Positions 16,130 through 25,497 are shown, counted from the first letter of the stretch. The stretch: 64,000 bases of DNA from Neobacillus cucumis (GCF_016107705.1 NZ_JAEHGC010000002.1:186001-250000); one strand, 5' to 3'. The notes: generated from the sequence alone by a model not told the origin. Numbers and translations: made by a program.

Positions 16130-17455
16130 TTGGATACTTACTTATTGTTGATGACAGTCATCTCGATTCTCATTGTTGTGATCGGAGTATCGGTATTTAA
16201 ATGGCATGCATTTATTAGCTTACTTGTAGCCAGTATGTTTTTAGCACTAGTAGCTGGAGTGCCTCTTGATAAAATTGTTGCGGCTTATGAGACAGGGGTT
16301 GGCGGTGTATTAGGACACTTAATTGGCATTCTTGCCTTAGGAACCATACTGGGTAAAATGATGGCCGACACAGGTGCAGGGACACAAATAGCAGAATTTT
16401 TTATTCGAGCATTTGGAGTTAAGAACCTGCCATGGGCGATGTTACTATCTGGTTTTATTATCGGTATTCCCGTATTTTTTGAAGTAGGAATCTTAATTTT
16501 ATTACCATTGGTCATTTCCATTTGGAAAACATCCAAGCAAAATATTTTACTAATCGCACTGCCGTGTATTACAGGTTTATCTATTGTTCACGGCCTTGTG
16601 CCGCCGCACCCAGGGGCATTAGCAGCTATTAGTATTTATAAAGCCAATCTTGGAAAAGTCTTAATCTATTCCCTCGTTGTTGCGATAATACCGGCAATCC
16701 TCGCAGGCCCGGTATTTGCAAAATGGGTTCATAAACGGGTGATTCCAGAAGGAGAGCCTGAATTAATTAAAATTGAAACCAGGTCCACTTCTTTACCTGG
16801 AACAGGGATATCCTTTTTTATTATTCTTCTGCCGGTTATTTTGATGGTTTTATCGGCTGTAGCACCTTATATGGGTTTAACGCCAGGATTAATGAAATTT
16901 TTTACCTTTATCGGTAGTCCGATTATTGCGCTCCTCATTTCCGTTTTTGTGGCTTATTATTTTCTCGGGATGCGCAAGGGAATGGACCGTGGCTTGATTA
17001 AGAAATTGACCGAAGAATGCTTGCTCCCAATTGGGTCGATTGCGCTTATTATTGGTGCGGGTGGGGGATTTAAAGGAATTTTAATTGAGAGTGGGGTAGG
17101 GGATACCATTGCTAAAATGGCAAATAATTTATCCCTGTCTCCATTGGTACTTGCTTTCATCATCGCGGGTTTAATCCGAATTGCTACGGGGTCTGCAACC
17201 GTCGCACTCACCACGGCAGCCGGAATTGTATCACCTGTCATTCAGAATATGTCTGGGGTTAACCTTGAATTGCTGGTTATTGTGACAGGTGCAGGTTCCT
17301 TAATGTTTTCACATGTGAACGATGCCGGCTTCTGGATGGTAAAAGAGTATTTAGGATTAAGTGTGGTAGAAACCTTTAAAACGTGGACCGTATTAGAAAC
17401 GATTCTTTCTTTTGTAGCGTTTGCTGTAGCAATGATACTAGATACATTCCTTTAG
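16130..17455 (+). CDS. GntP-family gluconate/carboxylate permease
   Basis: A 441-residue, roughly 12-helix permease of the gluconate:H+ symporter family. Recognisable parts are FFEVGILILLPLV, HGLVPPHPGALAAI, GAGGGFKGILIESGVG and HVNDAGFWMVKEY. Relatives import gluconate, other sugar acids or short hydroxy acids. It starts with TTG behind AGGACGGTGA and stands alone, with no gluconate kinase or GntR regulator next to it, so the substrate is open. Confidence 0.92.
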   Translation: MDTYLLLMTVISILIVVIGVSVFKWHAFISLLVASMFLALVAGVPLDKIVAAYETGVGGVLGHLIGILALGTILGKMMADTGAGTQIAEFFIRAFGVKNLPWAMLLSGFIIGIPVFFEVGILILLPLVISIWKTSKQNILLIALPCITGLSIVHGLVPPHPGALAAISIYKANLGKVLIYSLVVAIIPAILAGPVFAKWVHKRVIPEGEPELIKIETRSTSLPGTGISFFIILLPVILMVLSAVAPYMGLTPGLMKFFTFIGSPIIALLISVFVAYYFLGMRKGMDRGLIKKLTEECLLPIGSIALIIGAGGGFKGILIESGVGDTIAKMANNLSLSPLVLAFIIAGLIRIATGSATVALTTAAGIVSPVIQNMSGVNLELLVIVTGAGSLMFSHVNDAGFWMVKEYLGLSVVETFKTWTVLETILSFVAFAVAMILDTFL

Positions 17456-17499
17456 GTAGTTTTCACAAATAAAGGAAAATAAAATAATTTCGGCAAAAT

Positions 17500-17535
17500 A
17501 ACCCTTCGAGATTCCATCGAAGGGTTTGATTTTTA
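17500..17535. terminator. Bidirectional terminator after gntP-type gene
   Basis: A 10-bp perfect stem AACCCTTCGA/TCGAAGGGTT with a 7-nt loop and T-rich tail, between convergent genes. Confidence 0.85.
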
Positions 17536-17539
17536 ATGA

Positions 17540-17746
17540 TTATCTCGTTTCTTCCCAATCTGTATACGTACCGCTGCCCTGACAGCCTGGGCATTCAAAG
17601 GAATTGAAATAAGCAAATTCATTATAGGGATAAACGGTGTAGCCTCTGCCTTGGCAATCAGGACATTTGCCTTGGTCTTTCATATTGGAGACAAAATTTT
17701 GATATTTATTTTCTCTCCATTGATTATAGGAGTTGAGTAATCCCAT
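17540..17746 (-). CDS. Small double zinc-finger (DnaJ-type CxxCxGxG) protein
   Basis: A 68-residue protein with two CxxCxGxG units (CPDCQGRG and CPGCQGSG), as in the zinc-binding region of DnaJ, but with no J domain. One zinc ion is likely held by the four cysteines. Small proteins of this type occur in many bacilli and are sometimes misnamed; the function is unknown. The ATG at 17746 lies 8 bp after GAGG; upstream GTG/ATG codons overlap the ribosome site. Confidence 0.75.
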   Translation of the reverse strand: MGLLNSYNQWRENKYQNFVSNMKDQGKCPDCQGRGYTVYPYNEFAYFNSFECPGCQGSGTYTDWEETR

Positions 17747-17846
17747 TTCCATCACCTCAGTTTTTCATTAGTATGAGTAAAAAATGGAATATTTATGCTC
17801 GTATTTTTCCTTTAAAAACAGAATCCGTTAGAATAATTAGATTCCA

Positions 17847-17876
17847 TTGCAGAGAATTTTACTTAATTGCTATAAT
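17847..17876 (+). promoter_or_regulatory. Promoter of the methyltransferase fusion gene
   Basis: TTGCAG (17847-17852), 18 bp and a perfect TATAAT (17871-17876) with a TGC extended -10. Confidence 0.65.
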
Positions 17877-17917
17877 GAGTCATGTCTTGAAAGTATTACT
17901 CTTAATATAGTTTATGT

Positions 17918-19150
17918 ATGATCAATCAAGATTGTGAAATAAAATTCGACAAAATTCGGGTGGTGCCAGGCACTATGAAAACTATTCTTAGTCTAGCTAA
18001 ATTATTTGAAGAAAAAAATATCTCTTATCAATTTGTTGGTCCAACTTCCTTGGCAATACAGGGAATTCAGATGGAAAGTTCGAAATCGATTTTTATTGAT
18101 GTCCAATGGGATGCGCTTGCACAGGTATATGATTTGTTCTTAGATGATTTGCCTTCTGAGATTAAAAAAGATGTTAAGAGTGCTTCGTTCACGTTTGGTT
18201 ACAATGAAAATATGGTACATATTCATTGCGAATATAATACAACTATCCGAACCAACCCTTACCGTATTGCGGTAGACATAGAGGAAGTAAGGGTTTGGTG
18301 TTTATCATTTTATACATACCTGTATAACCCCAAAGCTAATCCGGTGCTAGCTGAGAAGGTTCATTCTTATCTCTTAAATAATCAAAAACAAATGACAGAA
18401 GCCAATCAAAGGGCATGGAATCAGAATAATTACGAAGCATTAATCAATCGCTATGGAGAGCCTGCCAATGCTGCGCTAAAAATAAAAGAGAATCCGGATT
18501 GGCGTCTCCACCCATTTTTAAAATATATGGGGGATCTAAAGGAAAAAAAAGTCCTTCATTTAATGGGATCGAACGGGGTTAAGGGGGTGGCCCTTTCCTT
18601 ATTGGGGGCAAATGTAACGATTGTTGATTTTTCTGCGGAAAATGAACGTTTTGCTAAAGAAGTTGCACGAGAAGCAGGGGTTTCACTAGAATATGTCGTA
18701 TCGGATATTTTAAACCTTCCAGATATGATTCGAAATGAAGCGTATGACATGGTATTACTGGAATTAGGGGTATTACATTATTTTATTGATTTACATCCGT
18801 TATTTTCAACTATTTATTCCAAGCTTTCTAAAGGTGGAATCTTTATTCTTCATGAATTTCATCCCATCTCCACAAAGCTCATTACTTCAAGCGGGAAAAA
18901 ACATAAAGTGACGGGGAATTATTTTGATCCGTCATTAGAAGAAGTCAATGTCGCTTTTTCGAAGCATATGGGTTCCGAACACCAGTCGGAGCTTTCGAAG
19001 TCATTACAGCGAAAATGGACGATGGGGGAAGTGGTAACCGCTGTAGGGCAAAATGGCCTTCAAATACTGGTGTTAGAAGAAGAACCTAATCATAAAATCC
19101 ATGATATCGGCTTACCGAAAACGTATACTTTGGTAGCAGGAAAATCTTAA
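17918..19150 (+). CDS. Two-domain protein: N-terminal nucleotidyltransferase-like region plus SAM methyltransferase
   Basis: A 410-residue protein. Residues about 20-150 look like a compact alpha/beta module (KLFEEKNISYQFVGPTSLAI...) of the kind seen in nucleotidyltransferase-fold proteins; this is uncertain. Residues about 200-330 are a class I SAM-dependent methyltransferase with VLHLMGSNGVKG, the acidic strand end TIVDFS and the DMVLLELGVLHY region. The substrate is unknown. The ATG at 17918 has no visible ribosome site; another ATG at 17975 (residue 20) follows a GGTGG stretch and an 11-bp palindrome GTGCCAGGCAC, so the true start is uncertain. Confidence 0.75.
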   Translation: MINQDCEIKFDKIRVVPGTMKTILSLAKLFEEKNISYQFVGPTSLAIQGIQMESSKSIFIDVQWDALAQVYDLFLDDLPSEIKKDVKSASFTFGYNENMVHIHCEYNTTIRTNPYRIAVDIEEVRVWCLSFYTYLYNPKANPVLAEKVHSYLLNNQKQMTEANQRAWNQNNYEALINRYGEPANAALKIKENPDWRLHPFLKYMGDLKEKKVLHLMGSNGVKGVALSLLGANVTIVDFSAENERFAKEVAREAGVSLEYVVSDILNLPDMIRNEAYDMVLLELGVLHYFIDLHPLFSTIYSKLSKGGIFILHEFHPISTKLITSSGKKHKVTGNYFDPSLEEVNVAFSKHMGSEHQSELSKSLQRKWTMGEVVTAVGQNGLQILVLEEEPNHKIHDIGLPKTYTLVAGKS

Positions 19151-19156
19151 AACAAA

Positions 19157-19199
19157 AAGGCAGTGTGCAATAAAATTTTGCACACTGCCTTATTTTTAT
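19157..19199. terminator. Strong bidirectional terminator
   Basis: A perfect 14-bp stem AAGGCAGTGTGCAA (19157-19170) with TTGCACACTGCCTT (19178-19191), loop 7, with A-rich and T-rich flanks. It serves both the methyltransferase gene and the convergent RocR-like gene. Confidence 0.92.
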
Positions 19200-20605
19200 T
19201 CGATTTTCAGTTTCTTCATCCGATACTGCAGACTTTGGCGGCTTAGCCCAAGTAATTTTGCTGTTCTGGAGATATTATCATCATTCTTTTTCAAAACATG
19301 CTCAATATAAGACTTTTCAAATAACTCCATCTGTTCCTTCAATGGAACAGCAACGTCCTCATTGCGGTTAATAAAGGTTTCAACTGAAGAAATCGGAATC
19401 ATCCGCTCTTTCAGTTGCATTTTATTCCGATATTGATAAGGAAGATGTGTATAGCGGATCAATTCTTCATCCAACATATTATTCATGGCTGCTTCAATCA
19501 CATGCTCAAGCTCACGAACATTCCCAAACCAGTCATATTCAAGAAAGGATTCTTGCACCTCTTCGTGCAATCCTTTTACATTCATATGGAATCGCTTATT
19601 ATATTTTTGAATGAAATGACCGACAAGTAGCGGAATATCCTCTTTCCGTTCCCTTAATGGCGGGATAAATACAGTTACGACCCCAAGCCGGTAATAAAGG
19701 TCCTTACGCATATGATTATTGGCAACCGCATCAATCGGATCTTCGTTAATATTGGCGATAACACGAACATCCACAGGGGTATCCTTTGTATCCCCAATCC
19801 TTCTAATTGTTTTTTCCTGAAGAACGCGCAGTAATTTCGCTTGAAGATTCATATTTAATGAATTGATTTCATCCAGTAGAAGAGTTCCGCCATTTGCTTG
19901 TTCAAATAGTCCTGGGGTATCCATTGCACCTGTGAACGCCCCGCGCTTTGTCCCAAAAAGCAAACTTTCGATTAAATTATCAGGAAGAGCCGCACAGTTC
20001 TGAGAAATGAATGGGCCTGATAAGCGGTTACTGCCATTATGGATGCTTTGTGCAAAAAGCTCTTTCCCTGTGCCGGTTTCACCGACAATTAACACATAGG
20101 AAGAGGTACGCGTTGCCCGCTTTGCGCTTTCAATGACCTCTCTGATTGCCGGACTTTCCCCGATAATACTATCAAAGGTAAAACTTGGTGCACCCTTACC
20201 GCTCATATTCCCCTTCATGAGGCGCTCAAGCTTTGTGATATCATTCGCGATTTCCACCGCACCTTGAATTACCCCGTCGGTATAAAATGGAATGGTGTTA
20301 TTAATGGTTGAAATTTCTCGTCCCTTATTATTAAAGTACGTTTGCTTTACATTTTTGGTTTCCTTACCTTCCTGTAAAGCTTTAACGAGTGTACTAGATT
20401 GATTATCTTTAAACCTGAAAACATCTAGTAGATTTTTATAAATAACGTCTTGGATATCCATCGATTCCATTTGCATCATTTTTTTGTTATAGATGATGGT
20501 TTTTCCAGAACCGTCCACGGCATGAACACCAACATCCACTTCATCCAAAATCCGTTTGTACATCTGATTAACATATTCTAAGTATTCAATAGATTTTTTC
20601 TCCAT
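19196..20605 (-). CDS. rocR: RocR-like sigma-54-dependent activator
   Basis: A 469-residue enhancer-binding protein. An N-terminal PAS-type sensor (about 10-120) is followed by the AAA+ domain with Walker A GETGTGKE, the sigma-54 contact loop GAFTGA and the GGTLLLDEIN segment, then a Fis-type helix-turn-helix (NISRTAKLLGLSRQSLQYRMKK). This is the layout of RocR, which senses ornithine or citrulline and switches on arginine catabolism. It is divergent from rocD. The start at 20605 fits the AAGGGG site better than the ATG 6 bp upstream. Confidence 0.88.
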   Translation of the reverse strand: MEKKSIEYLEYVNQMYKRILDEVDVGVHAVDGSGKTIIYNKKMMQMESMDIQDVIYKNLLDVFRFKDNQSSTLVKALQEGKETKNVKQTYFNNKGREISTINNTIPFYTDGVIQGAVEIANDITKLERLMKGNMSGKGAPSFTFDSIIGESPAIREVIESAKRATRTSSYVLIVGETGTGKELFAQSIHNGSNRLSGPFISQNCAALPDNLIESLLFGTKRGAFTGAMDTPGLFEQANGGTLLLDEINSLNMNLQAKLLRVLQEKTIRRIGDTKDTPVDVRVIANINEDPIDAVANNHMRKDLYYRLGVVTVFIPPLRERKEDIPLLVGHFIQKYNKRFHMNVKGLHEEVQESFLEYDWFGNVRELEHVIEAAMNNMLDEELIRYTHLPYQYRNKMQLKERMIPISSVETFINRNEDVAVPLKEQMELFEKSYIEHVLKKNDDNISRTAKLLGLSRQSLQYRMKKLKIE

Positions 20606-20662
20606 AGTCATTCCCCTTGCTTCTTTCTCTATGATTCTATATTAACGGAAAAACATCTGATG

Positions 20663-20721
20663 TGCAAAATATTTTTGCGTTTAAGTGATTAAAAAATCAA
20701 TTTATGCAAAATAAAATGGCA
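20663..20721. promoter_or_regulatory. RocR-type upstream activating sites
   Basis: An inverted repeat TGCAAAA-TAT-TTTTGCG (20663-20679) and a weaker copy TGCAAAA...TGGCA (20705-20721) lie about 100 and 60 bp before the sigma-54 promoter. The position, symmetry and TGCAAA core fit enhancer sites for the RocR-like activator; the second site is imperfect. Confidence 0.6.
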
Positions 20722-20762
20722 CTTAAAAAGCTGAAACCCTTTTCAAACTGCAAAAATACAAG

Positions 20763-20780
20763 TTGGCACGAAACTTGCAT
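20763..20780 (+). promoter_or_regulatory. Sigma-54 promoter of rocD-rocG
   Basis: TTGGCAC-GAAAC-TTGCAT matches the -24/-12 consensus, with GG and GC spaced correctly. Transcription should start near 20790, 30 bp before the rocD ATG. Confidence 0.92.
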
Positions 20781-20818
20781 ATTAATTTAATGCAACGAAA
20801 TGAAAGGGGAAATATAAC

Positions 20819-22027
20819 ATGACACTAGCTACAACTCAAAAATCATCTAACATTATTGAGCAAACACAAAAATATGGTGCTAATAACTACCATCCACTGC
20901 CAATCGTTATTGCGAAGGCTGAAGGAGTTTGGGTAGAAAACCCAGAAGGTATTCGATACATGGATATGCTAAGTGCGTATTCAGCAGTAAACCAAGGACA
21001 TCGTCATCCAAAAATCATTCAAGCATTAAAAGACCAAGCAGACCGTGTAACACTAACATCACGTGCATTCCACAGTGATCAACTTGGTCCATGGTACGAA
21101 AAAGTAAGTGAATTAACTGGTAAAAACATGGTGTTACCAATGAACACTGGTGCAGAAGCAGTGGAAACCGCTTTAAAAGCATCCCGTCGCTGGGGTTATG
21201 ATGTAAAAGGAATCGCAGAAGATCAAGCGGAAATTATTGCCTGTATCGGCAACTTCCACGGACGCACAATGGGTGCAGTAAGTATGTCATCTGATGCAGA
21301 ATATAAGCGCGGGTTTGGACCAATGCTTCCAGGAATTAAATTAGTTCCATACGGTGACTTAGAAGCATTAAAAGAAGCCATCACTCCAAATACAGCAGCA
21401 TTTATCATTGAACCAATCCAAGGGGAAGCTGGAATTTTAATTCCGCCTCAAGGTTTCTTAAAAGCAGCATCTGAATTATGTAAAGAAAACAATGTTTTAT
21501 TTATTGCTGATGAAATTCAAGCAGGTTTAGCACGTACTGGTAAAATGTTTGCAGTTGACTGGGATGATGTAACTCCAGACATGTTAATCTTGGGTAAAGC
21601 ACTAGGAGGCGGGGTATTCCCAATCTCTTGTGTGGTTGCAAACTCAGATGTATTAGGTGTATTTAACCCAGGTTCACACGGATCTACATTCGGTGGAAAC
21701 CCACTTGCATGTGCAGTATCTATTGCAGCCTTAGAAGTGCTTGAAGATGAGAAATTAGCTGAACGTTCTTTAGAATTAGGTAACTATTTCATTGAAAAAT
21801 TAAAAACCATCAACAATCCTATGATTAAAGAAGTTCGAGGAAGAGGATTATTTATCGGGGTTGAATTAACAGAAGAGGCAAGACCATATTGCGAACAATT
21901 GAAAGAAGAAGGTCTCCTTTGTAAGGAAACACATGATACAGTGATCCGCTTTGCACCACCGCTTATTATTTCTAAAGAAGAAATCGATTGGGCATTTGAA
22001 AAAATTGAAAAAGTATTATCTAAATAA
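20819..22027 (+). CDS. rocD: Ornithine aminotransferase
   Basis: A 402-residue class III PLP aminotransferase. K260 (ILGKALGGG) binds PLP, D231 (IADEIQAG) contacts its ring, and [10 protein letters not shown] and FHGRT form the phosphate pocket. It converts ornithine and 2-oxoglutarate to glutamate semialdehyde and glutamate. It follows a sigma-54 promoter opposite rocR and is the first gene of a two-gene operon with glutamate dehydrogenase, 46 bp apart. Confidence 0.95.
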   Translation: MTLATTQKSSNIIEQTQKYGANNYHPLPIVIAKAEGVWVENPEGIRYMDMLSAYSAVNQGHRHPKIIQALKDQADRVTLTSRAFHSDQLGPWYEKVSELTGKNMVLPMNTGAEAVETALKASRRWGYDVKGIAEDQAEIIACIGNFHGRTMGAVSMSSDAEYKRGFGPMLPGIKLVPYGDLEALKEAITPNTAAFIIEPIQGEAGILIPPQGFLKAASELCKENNVLFIADEIQAGLARTGKMFAVDWDDVTPDMLILGKALGGGVFPISCVVANSDVLGVFNPGSHGSTFGGNPLACAVSIAALEVLEDEKLAERSLELGNYFIEKLKTINNPMIKEVRGRGLFIGVELTEEARPYCEQLKEEGLLCKETHDTVIRFAPPLIISKEEIDWAFEKIEKVLSK

Positions 22028-22073
22028 TTATATTTGTTAAACCAATACCATTACATTTATAGAGGTGTCAATC

Positions 22074-23366
22074 ATGACCGCAAATACTGTGATAGATCAA
22101 ATGACAAAAGAACAACAACAAGAAGAAGAATCATTAAATTTGTTCTACTCAACCCAAACAGTGATTCAAAAAGCACTTTCAAAATTAGGATATACAAACG
22201 AAATGTTCGAGTTATTAAAAGAGCCAATTCGTTTGTTAACCGTGCGCATTCCAGTAAGAATGGATGATGGAACTGTTCAAATTTTTACTGGTTACCGCTC
22301 CCAGCACAATGATGCAGTGGGTCCAACCAAAGGTGGCGTGCGTTTCCACCCAGAGGTAAATGAGGAAGAAGTAAAAGCTTTGTCAATTTGGATGAGTTTA
22401 AAATGTGGAATCACAAACCTTCCATATGGAGGGGGTAAAGGCGGTATTATCTGTGATCCGAAAAAAATGTCATTCAGAGAGCTTGAACGCTTAAGCCGCG
22501 GCTATGTACGTGCAATCAGCCAGATTGTAGGCCCAACAAAAGATATTCCAGCACCAGATGTTTATACAAACTCACAAATCATGGCATGGATGATGGATGA
22601 ATACAGCCGCTTACGCGAGTTTGACTCTCCAGGATTTATCACAGGTAAACCATTAGTGCTTGGTGGTTCACAAGGACGCGAAACAGCAACGGCAGCTGGC
22701 GTTACAATGTGTGTCAAAGAAGCAGTTAAGAAAAAAGGTATGGCGTTGGAAGGTGCACGTGTAGTTATTCAGGGGTTCGGAAACGCTGGAAGCTACCTTG
22801 CAAAATTCATGCATGATGCAGGTGCAAAAGTTGTTGGCGTTTCGGATGTGTATGGCGCTATTTATGATGAAAATGGTCTTGATATTAATGACCTGTTAGA
22901 TCGTAGAGATAGTTTCGGAACATTCTCTCAGCTATTTAAAAATACGATTACAAATGAAGAATTACTTGAATCAGATTGCGATATTCTTATCCCTGCTGCA
23001 ATTTCAAACCAAATTACTGCCCACAATGCAGATAAAATTAAAGCTTCGATTATTGTAGAAGCAGCGAACGGACCAACTACACTTGAAGCAACAAAAATTT
23101 TAACTGAACGTGGCGTACTCCTTGTTCCAGATATTCTTGCAAGTGCTGGTGGTGTAACTGTATCTTATTTCGAATGGGTACAAAATAACCAAGGATATTA
23201 TTGGTCAGAAGAAGAAGTTGAGGAGAAGCTTGAAAAAGTAATGGTTGAATCGTTTGAAAATATTTACCAAGCTGCTCAAACTCATCAGGTAGATATGAGA
23301 TTAGCTGCATATATGGTAGGAATACGAAAAGTAGCAGAAGCATCACGCTTCCGTGGCTGGGTATAA
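22074..23366 (+). CDS. rocG: NAD-specific glutamate dehydrogenase
   Basis: A 430-residue glutamate dehydrogenase with the substrate-site lysines in PTKGGVRFHP and GGGKGGI and a Rossmann motif VVIQGFGNAGSY in the second half. It deaminates glutamate made by rocD. The ATG at 22074 sits 7 bp after AGAGGTG; a GTG at 22065 is inside that site. In B. subtilis rocG stands alone with a downstream RocR site; here it is directly joined to rocD and followed by a terminator and a RocR-like site. Confidence 0.94.
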   Translation: MTANTVIDQMTKEQQQEEESLNLFYSTQTVIQKALSKLGYTNEMFELLKEPIRLLTVRIPVRMDDGTVQIFTGYRSQHNDAVGPTKGGVRFHPEVNEEEVKALSIWMSLKCGITNLPYGGGKGGIICDPKKMSFRELERLSRGYVRAISQIVGPTKDIPAPDVYTNSQIMAWMMDEYSRLREFDSPGFITGKPLVLGGSQGRETATAAGVTMCVKEAVKKKGMALEGARVVIQGFGNAGSYLAKFMHDAGAKVVGVSDVYGAIYDENGLDINDLLDRRDSFGTFSQLFKNTITNEELLESDCDILIPAAISNQITAHNADKIKASIIVEAANGPTTLEATKILTERGVLLVPDILASAGGVTVSYFEWVQNNQGYYWSEEEVEEKLEKVMVESFENIYQAAQTHQVDMRLAAYMVGIRKVAEASRFRGWV

Positions 23367-23401
23367 GAGAAAGGTTTAACAACGGTTATGTAAAAATATA
23401 T

Positions 23402-23440
23402 AATGCTCTTTCCTTTTGTTTGGAAGGAGCATTTTTTTTG
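23402..23440 (+). terminator. Terminator of rocD-rocG
   Basis: A 12-bp stem (23402-23413 with 23422-23433, one G-U) and a run of Ts. The T-run overlaps the next RocR-like site. Confidence 0.88.
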
Positions 23441-23455
23441 CAGTAATGTGCAAAA
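23436..23455. promoter_or_regulatory. RocR-type activating site between rocG and rocE
   Basis: TTTTGCA-GTAATG-TGCAAAA is a perfect 7-bp inverted repeat with the same TGCAAA core as the sites before rocD, about 80 bp ahead of the next sigma-54 promoter. Its place just after rocG recalls the B. subtilis downstream activating sequence that serves rocG and the next operon. Confidence 0.6.
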
Positions 23456-23525
23456 TTATTTATGTAAACGCAAAGAAATTTGGCGTATATTGTCGAAAAA
23501 TGTTCATAAATCAAACAATTTATAG

Positions 23526-23543
23526 TTGGCATGGAACTTGCAT
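23526..23543 (+). promoter_or_regulatory. Sigma-54 promoter of rocE
   Basis: TTGGCAT-GGAAC-TTGCAT has the -24 GG and -12 GC elements in the right spacing. The transcript would have a leader of about 175 nt before the permease start. Confidence 0.9.
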
Positions 23544-23634
23544 ATTTAAAGAAGAAATAGTGATAGATTAACAAGAATTGGCTGTTGCACAATTTATCAA
23601 TTTAGCTTATTCTACTCAATGCAGGCAGGGACAT

Positions 23635-23648
23635 TGAAAGCGTTCCCT
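23635..23648. promoter_or_regulatory. Possible CcpA (cre) site in rocE leader
   Basis: TGAAAGCGTTCCCT matches the first ten positions of the cre consensus but not the last four. Its position downstream of the start site would suit roadblock repression by glucose. Confidence 0.3.
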
Positions 23649-23728
23649 ATTGCATAGAATTGTCGCTATTTTCATTATTTTTATCATATTGTAAGCGAAT
23701 TCACATCGGGGATGAAAGGAGAAATTCT

Positions 23729-25168
23729 ATGAATTTTCCAGAAAACAACAATCACGAATTAAAACGAACGATGAAGGCAAGACATATTTTCATGATCTCC
23801 CTAGGGGGAGTCATCGGTTCAGGTCTATTCCTTGGTTCTGGGTTTACGATTAGCCAGGCAGGACCAACTGGTGCGATCCTTTCCTATATTGTAGGCGGAT
23901 TTATTATGTTTTTAACGATGCTTTGCCTAGGCGAACTATCGGTTGCCATGCCGGTTTCCGGTTCGTTTCAAACGTATACCACTAAATTTATTGGTCCTGG
24001 AACGGGTTTTGCACTAGGATGGTTATATTGGTTAGGCTGGGCAGTCACAGTGGCCTTGGAATTGTTATCTGCCGGTCAGATGATGCAAAGATGGTTTGCT
24101 GATACACCAGTATGGATTTGGAGTGCTGTTTTTGCAATCGTTTTATTCGGGCTAAACGCACTTTCTGCACGTGCGTTTGCTGAAGCTGAATTTTGGTTTG
24201 CTAGCATAAAAATTGCCGCAATTGTTTTATTTATTGTATTAGGTGGAGCAGCCATGTTTGGTTTAATCCATATGAAGGGCGGAACCCCTGCACCATTTTT
24301 ATCTAATTTTACTGCTCATGGACTCCTGCCACATGGTCTTACGGCCTTACTTATTACCATGATAACCGTTAATTTTTCGTTCCAAGGGACAGAACTAATC
24401 GGGATTGCTGCAGGTGAAAGTGAAGAACCTGAAAAAACCATTCCACAATCAATTAAACAAACGGTATGGCGTACACTTTTCTTCTTTGTTTTAGCAATCT
24501 TTGTTGTAGCTGGTCTTATCCCGATGAATAAAGCTGGGGTTGTAGAAAGCCCATTTGTAGTGGTTTTTGATAGCATCGGAATTCCATATGCAGCAGACAT
24601 CATGAATTTTGTTATTCTGACTGCGTTATTATCAGTTGCAAACTCTGGTCTATATGCAGCAACTCGGATGTTGTTTGCGATGTCAAAAGAGAAAATGACT
24701 AGCCCTGTTCTTACCAAAGTTTCTAAACGAGGCGTTCCAATTAACGCATTGATTCTAACGATGGGTATTGCATTATTATCATTATTATCAGGATTTTTTG
24801 CCGAAGAAACTGTATTTTTATGGCTCCTTTCTGTAGCCGGATTGGGTGCCCAAGTAGGCTGGATTTCTATTACGGCTTCACAAATTGCCTTCCGCAGAAA
24901 GTTTATCCGTGAGGGTGGTAAAGTGGAGGATCTAAAATTCAGAACACCGCTTTTCCCGCTTTTACCAATCCTTGGCTTAACATTAAATATTATTGTTCTT
25001 GCAAGTTTAGCGTTCGATAAAGATCAACGCTTAGCGCTTTACCTTGGTGTTCCGTTTGTCATTGTCTGCTATTTAATTTATCATTTCAGAATTAAAAAGA
25101 ATCGCGAGCAGGACGGAACAGAAGATCAAGAGCTACAGTTAAAAGAAAACAAAAAAATGATTATATAA
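23729..25168 (+). CDS. rocE: Arginine/ornithine amino-acid permease
   Basis: A 479-residue APC-superfamily permease with 12 helices. The N-terminus (LKRTMKARHIFMISLGGVIG and SGSFQTYTTKFIGP) closely follows B. subtilis RocE. It imports arginine or ornithine for the rocDG pathway. The start at 23729 has a GAAAGGAGA ribosome site; a longer in-frame version would begin inside the leader without one. It has its own sigma-54 promoter and terminator. Confidence 0.9.
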   Translation: MNFPENNNHELKRTMKARHIFMISLGGVIGSGLFLGSGFTISQAGPTGAILSYIVGGFIMFLTMLCLGELSVAMPVSGSFQTYTTKFIGPGTGFALGWLYWLGWAVTVALELLSAGQMMQRWFADTPVWIWSAVFAIVLFGLNALSARAFAEAEFWFASIKIAAIVLFIVLGGAAMFGLIHMKGGTPAPFLSNFTAHGLLPHGLTALLITMITVNFSFQGTELIGIAAGESEEPEKTIPQSIKQTVWRTLFFFVLAIFVVAGLIPMNKAGVVESPFVVVFDSIGIPYAADIMNFVILTALLSVANSGLYAATRMLFAMSKEKMTSPVLTKVSKRGVPINALILTMGIALLSLLSGFFAEETVFLWLLSVAGLGAQVGWISITASQIAFRRKFIREGGKVEDLKFRTPLFPLLPILGLTLNIIVLASLAFDKDQRLALYLGVPFVIVCYLIYHFRIKKNREQDGTEDQELQLKENKKMII

Positions 25169-25180
25169 TATCATGCAAAG

Positions 25181-25207
25181 AAACGCTTCAAATTGAAGCG
25201 TTTTTTT
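25181..25207 (+). terminator. Terminator of rocE
   Basis: A near-perfect palindrome, AAACGCTTCAA (25181-25191) and TTGAAGCGTTT (25193-25203), followed by Ts. Confidence 0.85.
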
Positions 25208-25260
25208 GTTTTTATCATAAATAAATGAAAAAAATCAATACTAAGGTTGAGGTGATTTTA

Positions 25261-25443
25261 ATGGGAAAATGGAATGAACAGGCAGCACCCAATAATAATT
25301 TACCACCGCAAACGATTCGATCGTCTGAAATGCTATTAGGTAACAAAGCAAATCATGAGTTTTCCGAAGAGCTTTCAGATGGCGGAGAGAGGGATCAAAA
25401 CATCCAAATCCTCGAAAATAGTCCAAAGAATCCGACCAGATAA
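25261..25443 (+). CDS. Small hydrophilic protein of unknown function
   Basis: A 60-residue acidic, Asn/Gln-rich protein with no membrane segment or cysteines. The ATG at 25261 has a GAGGTGA site 8 bp upstream and a terminator follows directly, which supports a real gene. It resembles the many small, likely disordered proteins of sporeformers, but I do not recognise it. Confidence 0.6.
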   Translation: MGKWNEQAAPNNNLPPQTIRSSEMLLGNKANHEFSEELSDGGERDQNIQILENSPKNPTR

Positions 25444-25449
25444 TGTTTT

Positions 25450-25487
25450 AAAAGTGACGAGCGAAAAAAGTCGCCACTTTTATTTTT
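25450..25487 (+). terminator. Terminator after small gene
   Basis: A stem of AAAAGTGACGA with TCGCCACTTTT (one mismatch), then a T-rich tail. Confidence 0.75.
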
Positions 25488-25497
25488 AAACAGACTA

